A stretch of DNA of 40,027 nucleotides from Clostridia bacterium (GTDB lineage: Bacteria; Bacillota; Clostridia; TANB77; UBA1234). The stretch lies in NCBI GenBank assembly GCA_900753975.1, contig CAAEBC010000065.1:1-40027 (forward strand), given 5' to 3'. The notes beneath the pieces were generated by a model. The model was not told the origin of the DNA. It saw only the letters and a list, made by a program, of their open reading frames with translations, and did not search any database. The stretch's first letter is position 1. Every line of letters begins with the position of its first letter. The translations under genes were made by a program, and so were the position numbers. Below are positions 23,201-30,835 of the stretch, piece by piece.

Positions 23201-25515
23201 CCACTTCTATGGCAAAATAAAACATTTAATAAGTCCAATATGAATGGAAAAAATATTACAAACAAGGCTGGAATATATCCATTAACAAAAAATAATGCAA
23301 GTAAGAAAATATCCAAGAGGCTTCTTCTTAAATTATCAAATATCTTATACTTAGATAAAGAATTTAACGGGCCTTTAAAAAGCCAACTAATTATTTGCCA
23401 GTCTCCCCTTGTCCATCTACTAAGCCTTAGCATATAAGAATTTACTCTAGACGGGAATCCATCTATTACTTCAATATCGCTAGCAAGACCACATCTTAAA
23501 TAGCTTCCCTCAAGTAAGTCATGACTTAATACTGTGTTTTCAGGGATTTCATCTTTTAATAACTTATTAAAAATTTCTACATTAAAAATACCTTTTCCGG
23601 TAAAAATTGCTTCATCAAACAAATCTTGATAAACATTAGATTCTGCTGTGCTATAAGGATCTATTCCACCACTGCCAGCAAACATTTTTGAAAAATCAGA
23701 AAGTACTGAACTCTCCATTGAAATACCAACTTTTGGTTGTATTAAGGCATGACCTTTTACTACCGTTTTTCCAGAAATTATTGGTTTGTTAATAGGATGT
23801 TCCATTACACCTATTAACTTTTTGGCAGTATCCATTGGCAAAATGGTATCGCAGTCTAATGTAATTATATATTTAATTTGTGGAATCTCATTTATTGTAT
23901 TTACTAAGAATGTTCCCTTAGCTTTTGTAAGTAAAAATTGAACAAATTCAGTTATCATTCCTCTTTTTCTTTCATAACCTAAAAACTTACCCTGACTTTT
24001 ATTAAACACTCTTTTTCTATACAAAAAGAAAAATCTTTCTTCTCCATATTTTTCATTTAATTTCTGAACTTCTAAAGTTCCTGTATTTTTAACTGTTTCA
24101 TCAAAATCCATATGCTCTGTGCTTTCTTCTGATGCATCACCAAGCAAAGCAAAATACAAATTAGGTAATTTATTACCTAAATAAAAAACTTCGAGATTTT
24201 GTATTATCTCTTTCACTTTCTCTGAATTATTAAGCAAAGTTGGTACTATAACAAATGTATTTGCATCTTCAGGAATATTTTCTAATCGTGGCAGTATAGT
24301 AGGTTTTTGAGTTTTTGTAACAAATTTATTTGCAAGCAATACAAACACTTCTGAAAATGGTATTAGTGCAATCCAAAAGTTCAAGTTCATAGTTAGTATG
24401 CTAACTATGATTGCTGGAACATATATAAATAAAAGATATATAAATAATTTGTCCTTATTACTTAGTACACATTTCTTTCTACCGCTAATTTTTTCATAAA
24501 ATTCATTTTCCTTTTCTCCAACTAAATATTCACCTATATGTTCATTATTTTCATTTGAAAAATCTATAAGTTTTTCTGCAACATAACTTTCTGATAACTT
24601 TAACTTTTGAGCTAGTTTTTGAATTTTGCTTCTATATAAATTTTTGGTATCAAAATCAGATTTTTCATACCATATATCTTTATTTAAAATTTCTTCAATC
24701 CCGTTTATTTCTTCAAATATCTGCACAAAATTATATCTTAATATGTTTTTTATACTTGTTATACTATTACTCATACTAACTCTTCTAAGAGCCATATCAT
24801 AATGTTCAACTTTTATAACTTCATCTAAAGTTGTTCCTGCTTTTTTTACTTCTTCAGATAAAATATTAATATATTTTTTTGTATTCTTTCCTTCTTTCTT
24901 TAATAAATATACCAAAAATTCTACATAAGCTGTTATCTCACCATTTAAATTAATATTTTTATATTTATAAAAACTTTGTTCTCTTTGAGATTTATTTTTT
25001 ATAATTCTTTCTATCAAACTTGCTACTTTAAATTTTTGATATTGAGAAGCTATTATTCTATCTGCAACAATTCGTATATACTTAATCAAAGCAACTTTTA
25101 AAGCCACAGGAAGCATCCATATCTCTTCCATAGAAAGCTTTCTTTTGCTACTATATGCACGGATAAATCTTTTTATAAAATCATTAGTTATATTTCCATC
25201 ATTAACTTCTACCATTGCATCTGCAATCAAAAAAATTCTAGCTTTTCCTTTTACAGCTGGCAATTTTAAAAATTGTTTCAAAGATATTTCATCACTAATA
25301 ACACTAACTTGTTCTTCGATAATATAAAAATTATCCAAAAGCCATTCTCCACTTGGTGGTATAGGTATATCTAAAGATATACTTTCAGTCAAAACATCAT
25401 AAGCTTTACGTATAATTTCAAAATCTTTTTTCAGTTCAATAATAGGATAAAATCTCTTAGAAGTTTTTCCTTGAATACCATGTTCTAAAGCTAATCTTTT
25501 TGCATAGTTTTCCAT
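20191..25515 (-). CDS. GT84 half of a split cyclic beta-1,2-glucan synthase-like enzyme
   Basis: 1774-residue membrane protein. N-terminal helical region (1-355); two membrane helices (about 355-405); GT domain with TLDCDTILPMDTAKKL (metal-binding DxD) and LSRWTRGDWQIISW; four to six further helices (about 760-920); glycoamylase-like domain with VDSGNFVGYLYVVMQFL, TMFEYFMPL and GIPWGISESAFN; and a C-terminal GH94-type beta-sandwich region (VINDFGEGYSNFDN, DVTTKIAVSSEENIEVRVIT). This is the order of NdvB/Cgs up to the point where GH94 begins. GGAAG seven bases before 25515 selects the start over the upstream ATG. UDP-glucose use and beta-1,2 linkage are inferred from the family. Confidence 0.83.
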   Translation of the reverse strand: MENYAKRLALEHGIQGKTSKRFYPIIELKKDFEIIRKAYDVLTESISLDIPIPPSGEWLLDNFYIIEEQVSVISDEISLKQFLKLPAVKGKARIFLIADAMVEVNDGNITNDFIKRFIRAYSSKRKLSMEEIWMLPVALKVALIKYIRIVADRIIASQYQKFKVASLIERIIKNKSQREQSFYKYKNINLNGEITAYVEFLVYLLKKEGKNTKKYINILSEEVKKAGTTLDEVIKVEHYDMALRRVSMSNSITSIKNILRYNFVQIFEEINGIEEILNKDIWYEKSDFDTKNLYRSKIQKLAQKLKLSESYVAEKLIDFSNENNEHIGEYLVGEKENEFYEKISGRKKCVLSNKDKLFIYLLFIYVPAIIVSILTMNLNFWIALIPFSEVFVLLANKFVTKTQKPTILPRLENIPEDANTFVIVPTLLNNSEKVKEIIQNLEVFYLGNKLPNLYFALLGDASEESTEHMDFDETVKNTGTLEVQKLNEKYGEERFFFLYRKRVFNKSQGKFLGYERKRGMITEFVQFLLTKAKGTFLVNTINEIPQIKYIITLDCDTILPMDTAKKLIGVMEHPINKPIISGKTVVKGHALIQPKVGISMESSVLSDFSKMFAGSGGIDPYSTAESNVYQDLFDEAIFTGKGIFNVEIFNKLLKDEIPENTVLSHDLLEGSYLRCGLASDIEVIDGFPSRVNSYMLRLSRWTRGDWQIISWLFKGPLNSLSKYKIFDNLRRSLLDIFLLALFFVNGYIPALFVIFFPFILDLLNVLFCHRSGKKSKNYLPIFDGASGSFIRCFFNLLFLPYKAVLMIKAIGITLYRLLISKTHMLDWVTAADGERILGKKLKDYIFSMSSCFVVGILLVLDSIFFKFSNMYVSLFLFVLWSFTPIVSFFISRPINYDKEKTTPKDEDYLKDIALKTWKYFDDYMNEKNNYLPPDNYQVGRKKDIVTTTSSTNIGLALLSIISASDLKFINNEECIFKLKKILDTIFKLEKWNGHLYNWYNIEKLEPLYPRFISTVDSGNFVGYLYVVMQFLANNNEEEYRQKVEELIKDTDFSKLYDFEKNLFSIGFDIRENKLVDSYYDLLASEARLASFVAIAKRDVPYKHWFSMSRSLTTVDRYKGLVSWSGTMFEYFMPLIVMKSYKYTILDETYDFCIYSQRRYAKKLGIPWGISESAFNLQDLNLNYQYKAFGIPWLGLKRGLKDEIVVAPYSSFLALSKSPKEVLKNAEELKKLGTFDKYGFYDSIDFTPSRMYENKGAIVKTYMAHHEALILLSINNYLNDEILQKRFGENTEIKCADLLLQERVPAKIIFTKKKKEKVKIMKYKSYEEHVESIINNPAGNVNIQSNGKYTLVINDFGEGYSNFDNILVTRYKDSIKQSMCMYIKNLETQEMITNTPYPMYNESDEYEIKFSPSDSSFYRKSGDIDVTTKIAVSSEENIEVRVITIKNNSSKSLNLDLITYVEPVLTYKNNDIVHPAYNNLFFRASKYKTGVLLNKRSHNESLYYINFLIFDKLDNLEIELDKSKVIGRLRDMKNPIISKQDVAFSNETNMTTNTIISFRGNLKLEPNESQIISCFYGVSKKYDNIINMYEKYNAVDSYKRIFELAYSKSLVENRFLGYKGKDIIVYNKLFSMIDNNKTREKYKDKINQNILKQNNLWRFGISGDLPIILVRINRVNDVYVINDLILAVEYFYKKGLKVDLVIFNEEDSKYEQYVQDRLYEIISAKNLNYLLHQNGGIFIVKKNDVSVDEENLIFSHSDIILNARDGFLKEQLYDE

Positions 25516-25635
25516 TTTAAATCTTCCTTTACAAATTTTATAATGCAAGTAAAAAATCTCTTACATAACAAAAGTATTTTTTGCAAAGTAAAGAAAAATA
25601 TACCTAAAATAAAATTAGCTTATTTATAAAATTCA

Positions 25636-26319
25636 TCAACACCCTTGCAAATTCCGTGAAACAAGTTTATCTTGATACTCATCATTTTGTAAAAGTATTG
25701 CTTCTTCTTTATTAGATATAAAACCACATTCAACAATAACAACAGGTATATTGGTTTTATCAACAATTTTAATTCCAGATATTTTTAAAGCTTGCCTACT
25801 ATTTTCTCTATTGACGAATTCTCCTATACTCTTTTGAATGTTATCCGCTAATCTCTTTCCTTCTTCCGAATTTTCGTTAAAAAAGGTCTGCCATCCCCAA
25901 TACTTTGGTGAATCATATTTATTTAAATGGATGGAAATGCACAAGTCTGCACCACTTTCGTTTATTATTTCGACCCTATTATTTAAATCAGAACGTTTCA
26001 TTTCTGTTATTGACCTCTGATCATCTGCATCAGCAATATTATCTGCATCTTCACGCGTCATTATTACATCAAATCCATTATCTATTAGCGCACTTTCCAA
26101 TTTTTTAGCAATTACTAAATTAAGATCTGATTCTGTAATTCCATTTGCACTAGCTCCACCATCAGGTGCACCATGCCCCGCATCAACTACAATAATATTA
26201 CTTTTTACATTAGCCAAAACCTCTACCTTCTGTGGAGATACAAGTGCTATTGCAATTGCAGCACCTAATACCAAAGTAATAAAAACAAATAACAAATTTT
26301 TCAGTTTAAATATGTACAT
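25636..26319 (-). CDS. N-acetylmuramoyl-L-alanine amidase (CwlD-like), C terminus frameshifted
   Basis: Amidase_3 zinc enzyme with an N-terminal signal anchor (about residues 6-28). Zinc ligands and catalytic residues are present: DAGHGAPDGG, NGITESDLNL, SIHLNKYD and VIVECGFISN. About 227 residues, the size of sporulation amidase CwlD. The last residues read SRNLQGC, unlike the family; removing one A from the run at 25659-25661 would instead give HGICKGVDEFYK with a stop at 25620, the expected ending. So either a real 1-base insertion or a sequence error exists there; catalytic residues are unaffected. The ATG at 26319 is preferred because the upstream GTG is part of the AGAGGTG site. Confidence 0.88.
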   Translation of the reverse strand: MYIFKLKNLLFVFITLVLGAAIAIALVSPQKVEVLANVKSNIIVVDAGHGAPDGGASANGITESDLNLVIAKKLESALIDNGFDVIMTREDADNIADADDQRSITEMKRSDLNNRVEIINESGADLCISIHLNKYDSPKYWGWQTFFNENSEEGKRLADNIQKSIGEFVNRENSRQALKISGIKIVDKTNIPVVIVECGFISNKEEAILLQNDEYQDKLVSRNLQGC

Positions 26320-26348
26320 AAAATTCACCTCTTTATATAAATATGCAA

Positions 26349-26387
26349 AAAAATAGTAGCTAATTAATAAAATCAGCTACTATTTTT
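26349..26387 (-). terminator. Terminator after the REC-GGDEF gene
   Basis: AAAAATAGTAGCT (26349-26361) pairs with AGCTACTATTTTT (26375-26387), 13 bp perfect, 13-base loop, followed on minus by a T run. It begins 3 bases after the stop codon. Confidence 0.9.
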
Positions 26388-26389
26388 AT

Positions 26390-27337
26390 TTATACGCTTT
26401 TAGTTTTTCTCTTATCTTCTAAGAACGTGCTACCCTCTATAGCCTTTGCTTTTTTCTTAACACTTGCACCATCTTCACCAATCTCAAGAGGAGTAACATA
26501 TTTTTTATATTTGTTGCTAATCATTGCTACTGTGATTGTCATAATTGCAAATTTTTCAAGTTTTCCTTTTCTGTTTAAAACTTTTATATAACCTTTCTTT
26601 GCATCTTCTTCTGTATAAAATTGTCCGATTCTTTCATCAAATAATTTAGTTATATTTCTACCAATCTTCCTAGCATTTTCCAAATTAACAATAGCTACAA
26701 AATCATCTCCACCAACATGACCAACAAAATCTCCTTTTGTCCCATATTTTTGCACTGTTTCTTGTATAAGATCACTCGTAAACTTTATAACTTCATCACC
26801 ATTCATAAATCCATATTTATCGTTGTATGCTTTAAAATTATCCAAATCGACATATAAAACAGCATATTGTGTTCTAGAAGAAATTCTTCTTTTCAATTCA
26901 TTCTCTATTTGTACATTACCAGGAAGTCCAGTAAGTGCACTTATACATCTATTTGCACTAATTAAGCTACTTATATTTCTTATTGTATAATAAAAGTATC
27001 CTTCATTTAGTGGCTTAGATATAACGTACTCAACTTTACATTTAAGCATATCAAGTTTAAACTCTTCTTCTCTAGTTGAAGCAGTTATAATTATTGGCGT
27101 TATATTATTATCTTTATTCTTTCTAATATACTCACAAATTCCTCTTACATCTGTTTGCAAATTATCTGCATTTATTATTATCAAGTCTGGAATAGATTGC
27201 AAACCAGATTTTAAAGTTGCAACATCTGATGAACAATGTACAAAAACAAATCCTTTGTCCTTAGAAAAAAGTCTAAGGGTCAAATCAATTGTTTCTGTTG
27301 TATCATCTACTATTAAAACATATTTATTATTTATCAT
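26390..27337 (-). CDS. Degenerate receiver-GGDEF protein
   Basis: 315 residues. Residues 5-118 form a receiver-like domain with the acidic pair DD11-12 and Lys108 (VISKPL), but the phospho-acceptor position holds Asn56 (PDLIIINADNL, aligned with PDLILLDxxxP), so it is likely not phosphorylated. Residues about 130-295 form a GGDEF domain with VLYVDLDNFKAYNDKYGFMN and the signature GGDDF (209-213) instead of GGDEF or GGEEF; no RxxD inhibitory site is obvious. It may still make c-di-GMP, or may act as a binding protein. Start and rsmA stop overlap as ATGA with a GGAGG site inside rsmA. Confidence 0.85.
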   Translation of the reverse strand: MINNKYVLIVDDTTETIDLTLRLFSKDKGFVFVHCSSDVATLKSGLQSIPDLIIINADNLQTDVRGICEYIRKNKDNNITPIIITASTREEEFKLDMLKCKVEYVISKPLNEGYFYYTIRNISSLISANRCISALTGLPGNVQIENELKRRISSRTQYAVLYVDLDNFKAYNDKYGFMNGDEVIKFTSDLIQETVQKYGTKGDFVGHVGGDDFVAIVNLENARKIGRNITKLFDERIGQFYTEEDAKKGYIKVLNRKGKLEKFAIMTITVAMISNKYKKYVTPLEIGEDGASVKKKAKAIEGSTFLEDKRKTKSV

Positions 27338-28176
27338 AAAACCGCCTCCACTAGCGTATTTGCAATATCTGCATATTGCTGAATAGACAAATTTTCTGCT
27401 CTTAACTTACTATCAATACCAAGTTTGTTTAAAGCAGCCATTATTTCTTCTTTTGATTTTCCTGAGCAAGTAAGAGAATTATTTATAGTCTTTCTTCTTT
27501 GGGTAAAAGCTCCTTTTACTAATCTGAAAAACAACTTTTCATCTTTAAGAGAAACTGGTGGCTTCTCTCTCATATTTAGCCTAATAACACAAGAATCAAC
27601 CTCTGGTGCAGGAAGAAAATTTTCTTTCGGAACATCTATAATTATTTGTGGCTCTGAATAATATTGTACACTTACTGTTATTGCACCATATTCTTTATCT
27701 TTATGCGTTGCACAAATACGTTCACCAACTTCCTTTTGCACCATTACAGTTATTGATTTAATTTTTAGTTTATCTTCTAAAAGTTTCATTATAATTGGAG
27801 TTGTAATGTAATAAGGTAAATTTGCAACAACCTTTACACTATCATATCCTTTTATTAGTTCTTCCAAATCTATCTTTAAAACATCCCCATAAATAACTTC
27901 AAAGTTATCAAATATACCAAAACGCGATTTTAAAATATCAATCATATTTGGATCTAGCTCTATTGCAATAACCTTTTTAGCATTATTTATTAATTCCTTA
28001 GTCAAACTTCCAAGTCCAGGGCCAATCTCTATTACAACGTCCTCCTTAGTAACATTTGCTTTTTTTACTATATCATAAATAATACTTTCATTAATCAAAA
28101 AGTTTTGCCCTAATTTTTTATTTGCTCTAAGTCCATATTTATTTAAAATTGCAATCGTTTCTTCACGTAAATCCAT
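27334..28176 (-). CDS. rsmA: 16S rRNA (A1518/A1519) dimethyltransferase
   Basis: KsgA/RsmA dimethylates two adjacent adenines near the 3' end of 16S rRNA, a late ribosome assembly check. 280 residues. Motifs: GQNFLINESIIYDIV, IEIGPGLGSLTKEL (SAM binding), DVLKIDLEEL and NLPYYITTPIIMKL (NLPY, target-base pocket). The upstream ATG at 28188 is part of the GAGGTG ribosome binding site, so 28176 is preferred. Adjacent to a 3D-domain protein gene, as in Bacillus (yabE-rnmV-ksgA), but rnmV is missing. Confidence 0.96.
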   Translation of the reverse strand: MDLREETIAILNKYGLRANKKLGQNFLINESIIYDIVKKANVTKEDVVIEIGPGLGSLTKELINNAKKVIAIELDPNMIDILKSRFGIFDNFEVIYGDVLKIDLEELIKGYDSVKVVANLPYYITTPIIMKLLEDKLKIKSITVMVQKEVGERICATHKDKEYGAITVSVQYYSEPQIIIDVPKENFLPAPEVDSCVIRLNMREKPPVSLKDEKLFFRLVKGAFTQRRKTINNSLTCSGKSKEEIMAALNKLGIDSKLRAENLSIQQYADIANTLVEAVL

Positions 28177-28240
28177 AAAACACCTCATTTACATTATAGC
28201 TTTATACCATTTAGAAATCAAGAATATTTATAACCATAAA

Positions 28241-28270
28241 AAAATGTTTGATAAAAATACCAAACATTTT
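28241..28270 (-). terminator. Terminator after the 3D-domain gene
   Basis: AAAATGTTTG (28241-28250) pairs with CAAACATTTT (28261-28270), 10 bp, 10-base loop, followed on minus by TTTTATGG. Starts 6 bases beyond the stop codon at 28277. Confidence 0.82.
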
Positions 28271-28276
28271 CTAATC

Positions 28277-29014
28277 TTATTTATCTAATATATATAAGTT
28301 AACTGTCTTTACACCCCAAGATAAAGCTTGCTCGTGTGTATCCATATATAAGTCTATCTTCATATTCTTTATAGCACTACCTGTATCTGCAGCTACTGCA
28401 TATCCATAGTTTCCTGCTCCATATAAGCCTTCAACATATACATTTGTACCCAATGGAACTACACTAGTATCAACCGCGATAACTTTCATACCAGTACCTG
28501 GTACAATTCTAAGGCCAGATGCAGTATAACCATATCTAGGATTATCTGGAGATTTTCCACAACATTTTTTACATAAGCAATAAGCTGTGGCTTTTACCTG
28601 CATAACACTTTTGTATTCTGTAGGTGGTGTACTTGTATCTCTTATATACGAACCTCTTGATGCTACTTTTACTACTTCTTTTTCTTCTACTTTTGATGTT
28701 TCAACATTTTCAGTTTCTTGAGCTTTTGCTATCTCTACATCTTTTTCTTCGTTTTTATCTTCTGTGTCATCTTTTTCAAATTCTTCTACAACCTCGCCAG
28801 AGTTTTCATCTTTTACGATAAAAAATTCTTCATTTGCTGTGTATTCTGTTCGAATATTAATTGTTTCTCCGCTTTCAAAAATTTCTGTTTCAGCACTTGC
28901 AAGTTTAAGATTTTCTTTTTTGATATTTAATATTCCCATTGTAACTGCTAATATTACAAGTGAAAATATTATAATCATTTTCTTTTGTAGAACAATTTCT
29001 TGTTCTGTTTTCAT
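28277..29014 (-). CDS. 3D-domain cell-wall protein (YabE/YuiC-like)
   Basis: 245 residues with an N-terminal membrane anchor (about 13-30), an acidic Glu/Lys-rich linker (about 50-115) and a C-terminal 3D domain, related to the lytic transglycosylase MltA barrel. The domain includes VKATAYCLCKKCCGKSPDNP, TASGLRIVPGTGMKVIAVD, VPLGTNVYVEG and the three-aspartate region AADTGSAIKNMKIDLYMDTH. Such proteins cleave or bind glycan strands. The start at 29014 follows an AAGG/GGAG region; an upstream ATG has no ribosome binding site. The CxCxxCC cluster is common in clostridial 3D proteins. No G5 or DUF348 domain is visible. Confidence 0.88.
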   Translation of the reverse strand: MKTEQEIVLQKKMIIIFSLVILAVTMGILNIKKENLKLASAETEIFESGETINIRTEYTANEEFFIVKDENSGEVVEEFEKDDTEDKNEEKDVEIAKAQETENVETSKVEEKEVVKVASRGSYIRDTSTPPTEYKSVMQVKATAYCLCKKCCGKSPDNPRYGYTASGLRIVPGTGMKVIAVDTSVVPLGTNVYVEGLYGAGNYGYAVAADTGSAIKNMKIDLYMDTHEQALSWGVKTVNLYILDK

Positions 29015-29233
29015 TTTATTTTTCCTTACTCCTTCCATTATTGTCTATAAAGACGAGCTTTTATATTTTACTATCTATTTTATAGCTTGTCAAATTTTTT
29101 ATTCATAATTTGCACAAAAATCCAGTATTTCCAAAAAAAACAAAGCATATTAAAGCAATCGTGAGCAAAGAATACTATCGAAACAAAAAATTATTTTTTT
29201 GACAAAATTTTATCTTTTATGGAGGTTTTTAAT

Positions 29234-30304
29234 ATGTTATATAAACAAAAAATTTTAGCCTTCACCATGCTATTTGTGATACTTGCATCTAACAGTTTTG
29301 TAGTTTTAGGTGTATCTACATTAAATAGTGGTGAAAATTCAGGCGATGGCTCTACTGTTCTTCCACCAGTTGGTCCAACAATTTCTGGCGAATCATCAGG
29401 CGAAAATGTTTTAAAAAGTGCTGCAAAAAGCTCTTCAATTTCAACAAAGAAAAATACTTCAATAACATCTACTATGCGTGCTGAATTAGCATCTGGTGAA
29501 ACAAATATTAAATATGTTATTGAGACTCAACCAACTCACGGAACTTTACTATATCAGGATAATACTGTTGCTACATTCACTTATACGCCTGATAAAGATT
29601 ATACTGGAACAGACACATTTTCATTTAAATTAACAAATGGTACTTTATTTTCAAATACAGCTATGGTAACTATTACAATTGCTCAAGACTCTACACCAGT
29701 TATTCCTTTTCATTATATTGATATGCAAGATCACTGGGCAAATTACTCTGCATCACATCTTGCAGCACGTGGTCTTATAGTTGGTGAAGAGATTGGTAAT
29801 CGCTATTACTTTAAGCCAAATACTTTAACAACTAGAGGCGATATGATGTTATATTTACTTGCAATAACAGAAAGCAATGAAGATGCTTCTTTAGAAATAC
29901 CAAAAATAACATTTGCTGACGAAACTTTATATCCAACTTGGCTTTTAGAAGCTGCTAAATTAGCTTATGCAAAAGGTATTATAAAAGGTTCTGCACAAGG
30001 AAATAAATTATATCTAAATTTATATGATAACCTTACACGTGTACAAGCATGTACTATGGTAAATAACGTTTTAAAAGGTAAGTCTACAACTGAAAATTTA
30101 ACTTATACAGATAAAGATCAAATTCCAAGTTGGGGACTAGAAGCTGTAAAATCATTAACTGCATATAAAATAGTTCAAGGTGATGGAAGTCATTTTAGAC
30201 CAAATTCAAACATTACAAAAGCTGAAACAATTGAGATATGCTATAAATTATTAAAACAACTAGAGTTAGATAATTGGAAAAATGGTAGCGGAGATATGAA
30301 ATAG
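29234..30304 (+). CDS. Secreted S-layer-homology (SLH) protein with Ig-like domain
   Basis: 356 residues. Signal peptide about 1-27 (KILAFTMLFVILASNSFVV core), a Ser/Gly/Glu-rich linker, a cadherin/Big-type domain at about 80-150 (THGTLLYQDN, FTYTPDKDYTGTDTFSFKL), then three SLH repeats at about 160-213, 220-280 and 285-345 (DHWANYSASHLAARGLIVG; TWLLEAAKLAYAKGIIKG; SWGLEAVKSLTAYKIVQG). SLH domains bind secondary cell-wall polymer. The start follows GGAGGT by 7 bases; the longer frame starts within the ribosome binding site region. No clear terminator: the promoter of the next gene begins four bases after the stop. Confidence 0.9.
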   Translation: MLYKQKILAFTMLFVILASNSFVVLGVSTLNSGENSGDGSTVLPPVGPTISGESSGENVLKSAAKSSSISTKKNTSITSTMRAELASGETNIKYVIETQPTHGTLLYQDNTVATFTYTPDKDYTGTDTFSFKLTNGTLFSNTAMVTITIAQDSTPVIPFHYIDMQDHWANYSASHLAARGLIVGEEIGNRYYFKPNTLTTRGDMMLYLLAITESNEDASLEIPKITFADETLYPTWLLEAAKLAYAKGIIKGSAQGNKLYLNLYDNLTRVQACTMVNNVLKGKSTTENLTYTDKDQIPSWGLEAVKSLTAYKIVQGDGSHFRPNSNITKAETIEICYKLLKQLELDNWKNGSGDMK

Positions 30305-30307
30305 TTA

Positions 30308-30337
30308 TTGACATTTTATGTAAATTTGTGATATACT
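30308..30337 (+). promoter_or_regulatory. Promoter of the structured-leader cassette
   Basis: TTGACA (30308-30313), 18-base spacer, TATACT (30332-30337). Predicted transcript start near 30344, that is, within or at the base of the first leader hairpin. The -35 lies four bases after the stop codon of the SLH gene. Confidence 0.8.
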
Positions 30338-30338
30338 C

Positions 30339-30476
30339 TCCTCGATTTATAGCTAATAAATCGGGGATACATACCAAACATTCTGGCGTGATGTTTGCAA
30401 CCCCTTGCTTACTCAAGACTATTGTCTGTTAAGCAAAAAGTCCAGCGCTACGCAACTTTCTTAACTAAGGAGGTTT
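30339..30476 (+). other. Multi-hairpin 5' leader RNA of the small membrane protein gene
   Basis: Four consecutive stems. A: CGATTTAT 30343-30350 / ATAAATCG 30356-30363. B: CAAACAT 30375-30381 / ATGTTTG 30391-30397, enclosed by GGGG 30363-30366 / CCCC 30401-30404. C: TTGCTTA 30405-30411 / TAAGCAA 30430-30436 with inner AGAC / GTCT. D: AAAGT 30437-30441 / ACTTT 30455-30459 with inner GCG / CGC. Stems B, C and D abut almost without linker. The ribosome binding site AAGGAGGT (about 30468-30474) follows. Stem A, extended by CCT at 30340-30342, competes with B for the GGGG. I recognise no known riboswitch; it may be a new leader class. Confidence 0.65.
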
Positions 30477-30480
30477 ATCA

Positions 30481-30768
30481 ATGAAACGTAAACTCAAGGA
30501 CTTCTCGGAGAAACACAATCACTTCTTCCGGGTACTGGATACTCTTCTGAGTGTACTTCTGCTTGCTGGCACTGTATACTACGTAATTCAAATATATAAA
30601 TTCGGAAGTTCAACACCCGTCTTCGTACCGACGATATTCTTCGGTTTGTGCGTTTTTCTTTTCTGTAAATCGAAAGAAAGACGTATCTATGAAGACGACG
30701 ATGCTTTACTTGCTGAAGCGCCACTTCTCGCAACACCAGATGATGACAAAAATACTCGCAAAAAATAA
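30481..30768 (+). CDS. Small two-helix membrane protein of unknown family
   Basis: 95 residues: basic N terminus (KRKLKDFSEKHNHFFRV), helix 1 about 18-38 (LDTLLSVLLLAGTVYYVIQI), short loop, helix 2 about 45-62 (VFVPTIFFGLCVFLFC), then a cytoplasmic tail of about 33 residues with acidic patches (YEDDDALLAEAPLL, PDDDKN). Both tails are probably cytoplasmic. No known family recognised. The gene has about 40% GC (116 of 288 by hand count) against about 30% around it, uses codons rare in neighbours (CTC, CGT, TCG, CTG), and sits in its own promoter-leader-terminator unit, all suggesting acquisition. AAGGAGGT 6 bases upstream supports translation. Confidence 0.8.
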   Translation: MKRKLKDFSEKHNHFFRVLDTLLSVLLLAGTVYYVIQIYKFGSSTPVFVPTIFFGLCVFLFCKSKERRIYEDDDALLAEAPLLATPDDDKNTRKK

Positions 30769-30776
30769 AACATAAT

Positions 30777-30821
30777 AAAGAACCCTTTAGAATGAAATAA
30801 ATCATATCTAAAGGGTTCTTT
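30777..30821. terminator. Bidirectional terminator
   Basis: AAAGAACCCTTTAG (30777-30790) pairs with CTAAAGGGTTCTTT (30808-30821), 14 bp perfect, 17-base loop. Ends the small membrane protein transcript (+) and the DUF3006 operon (-). Confidence 0.93.
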
Positions 30822-30835
30822 TAATCATGAGAAAT

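Noticed and set aside
28624..29108. Hydrophobic plus-strand frames opposite the 3D-domain gene
   Set aside because: They are antisense shadows of the Glu/Lys-rich linker and have no ribosome binding sites.
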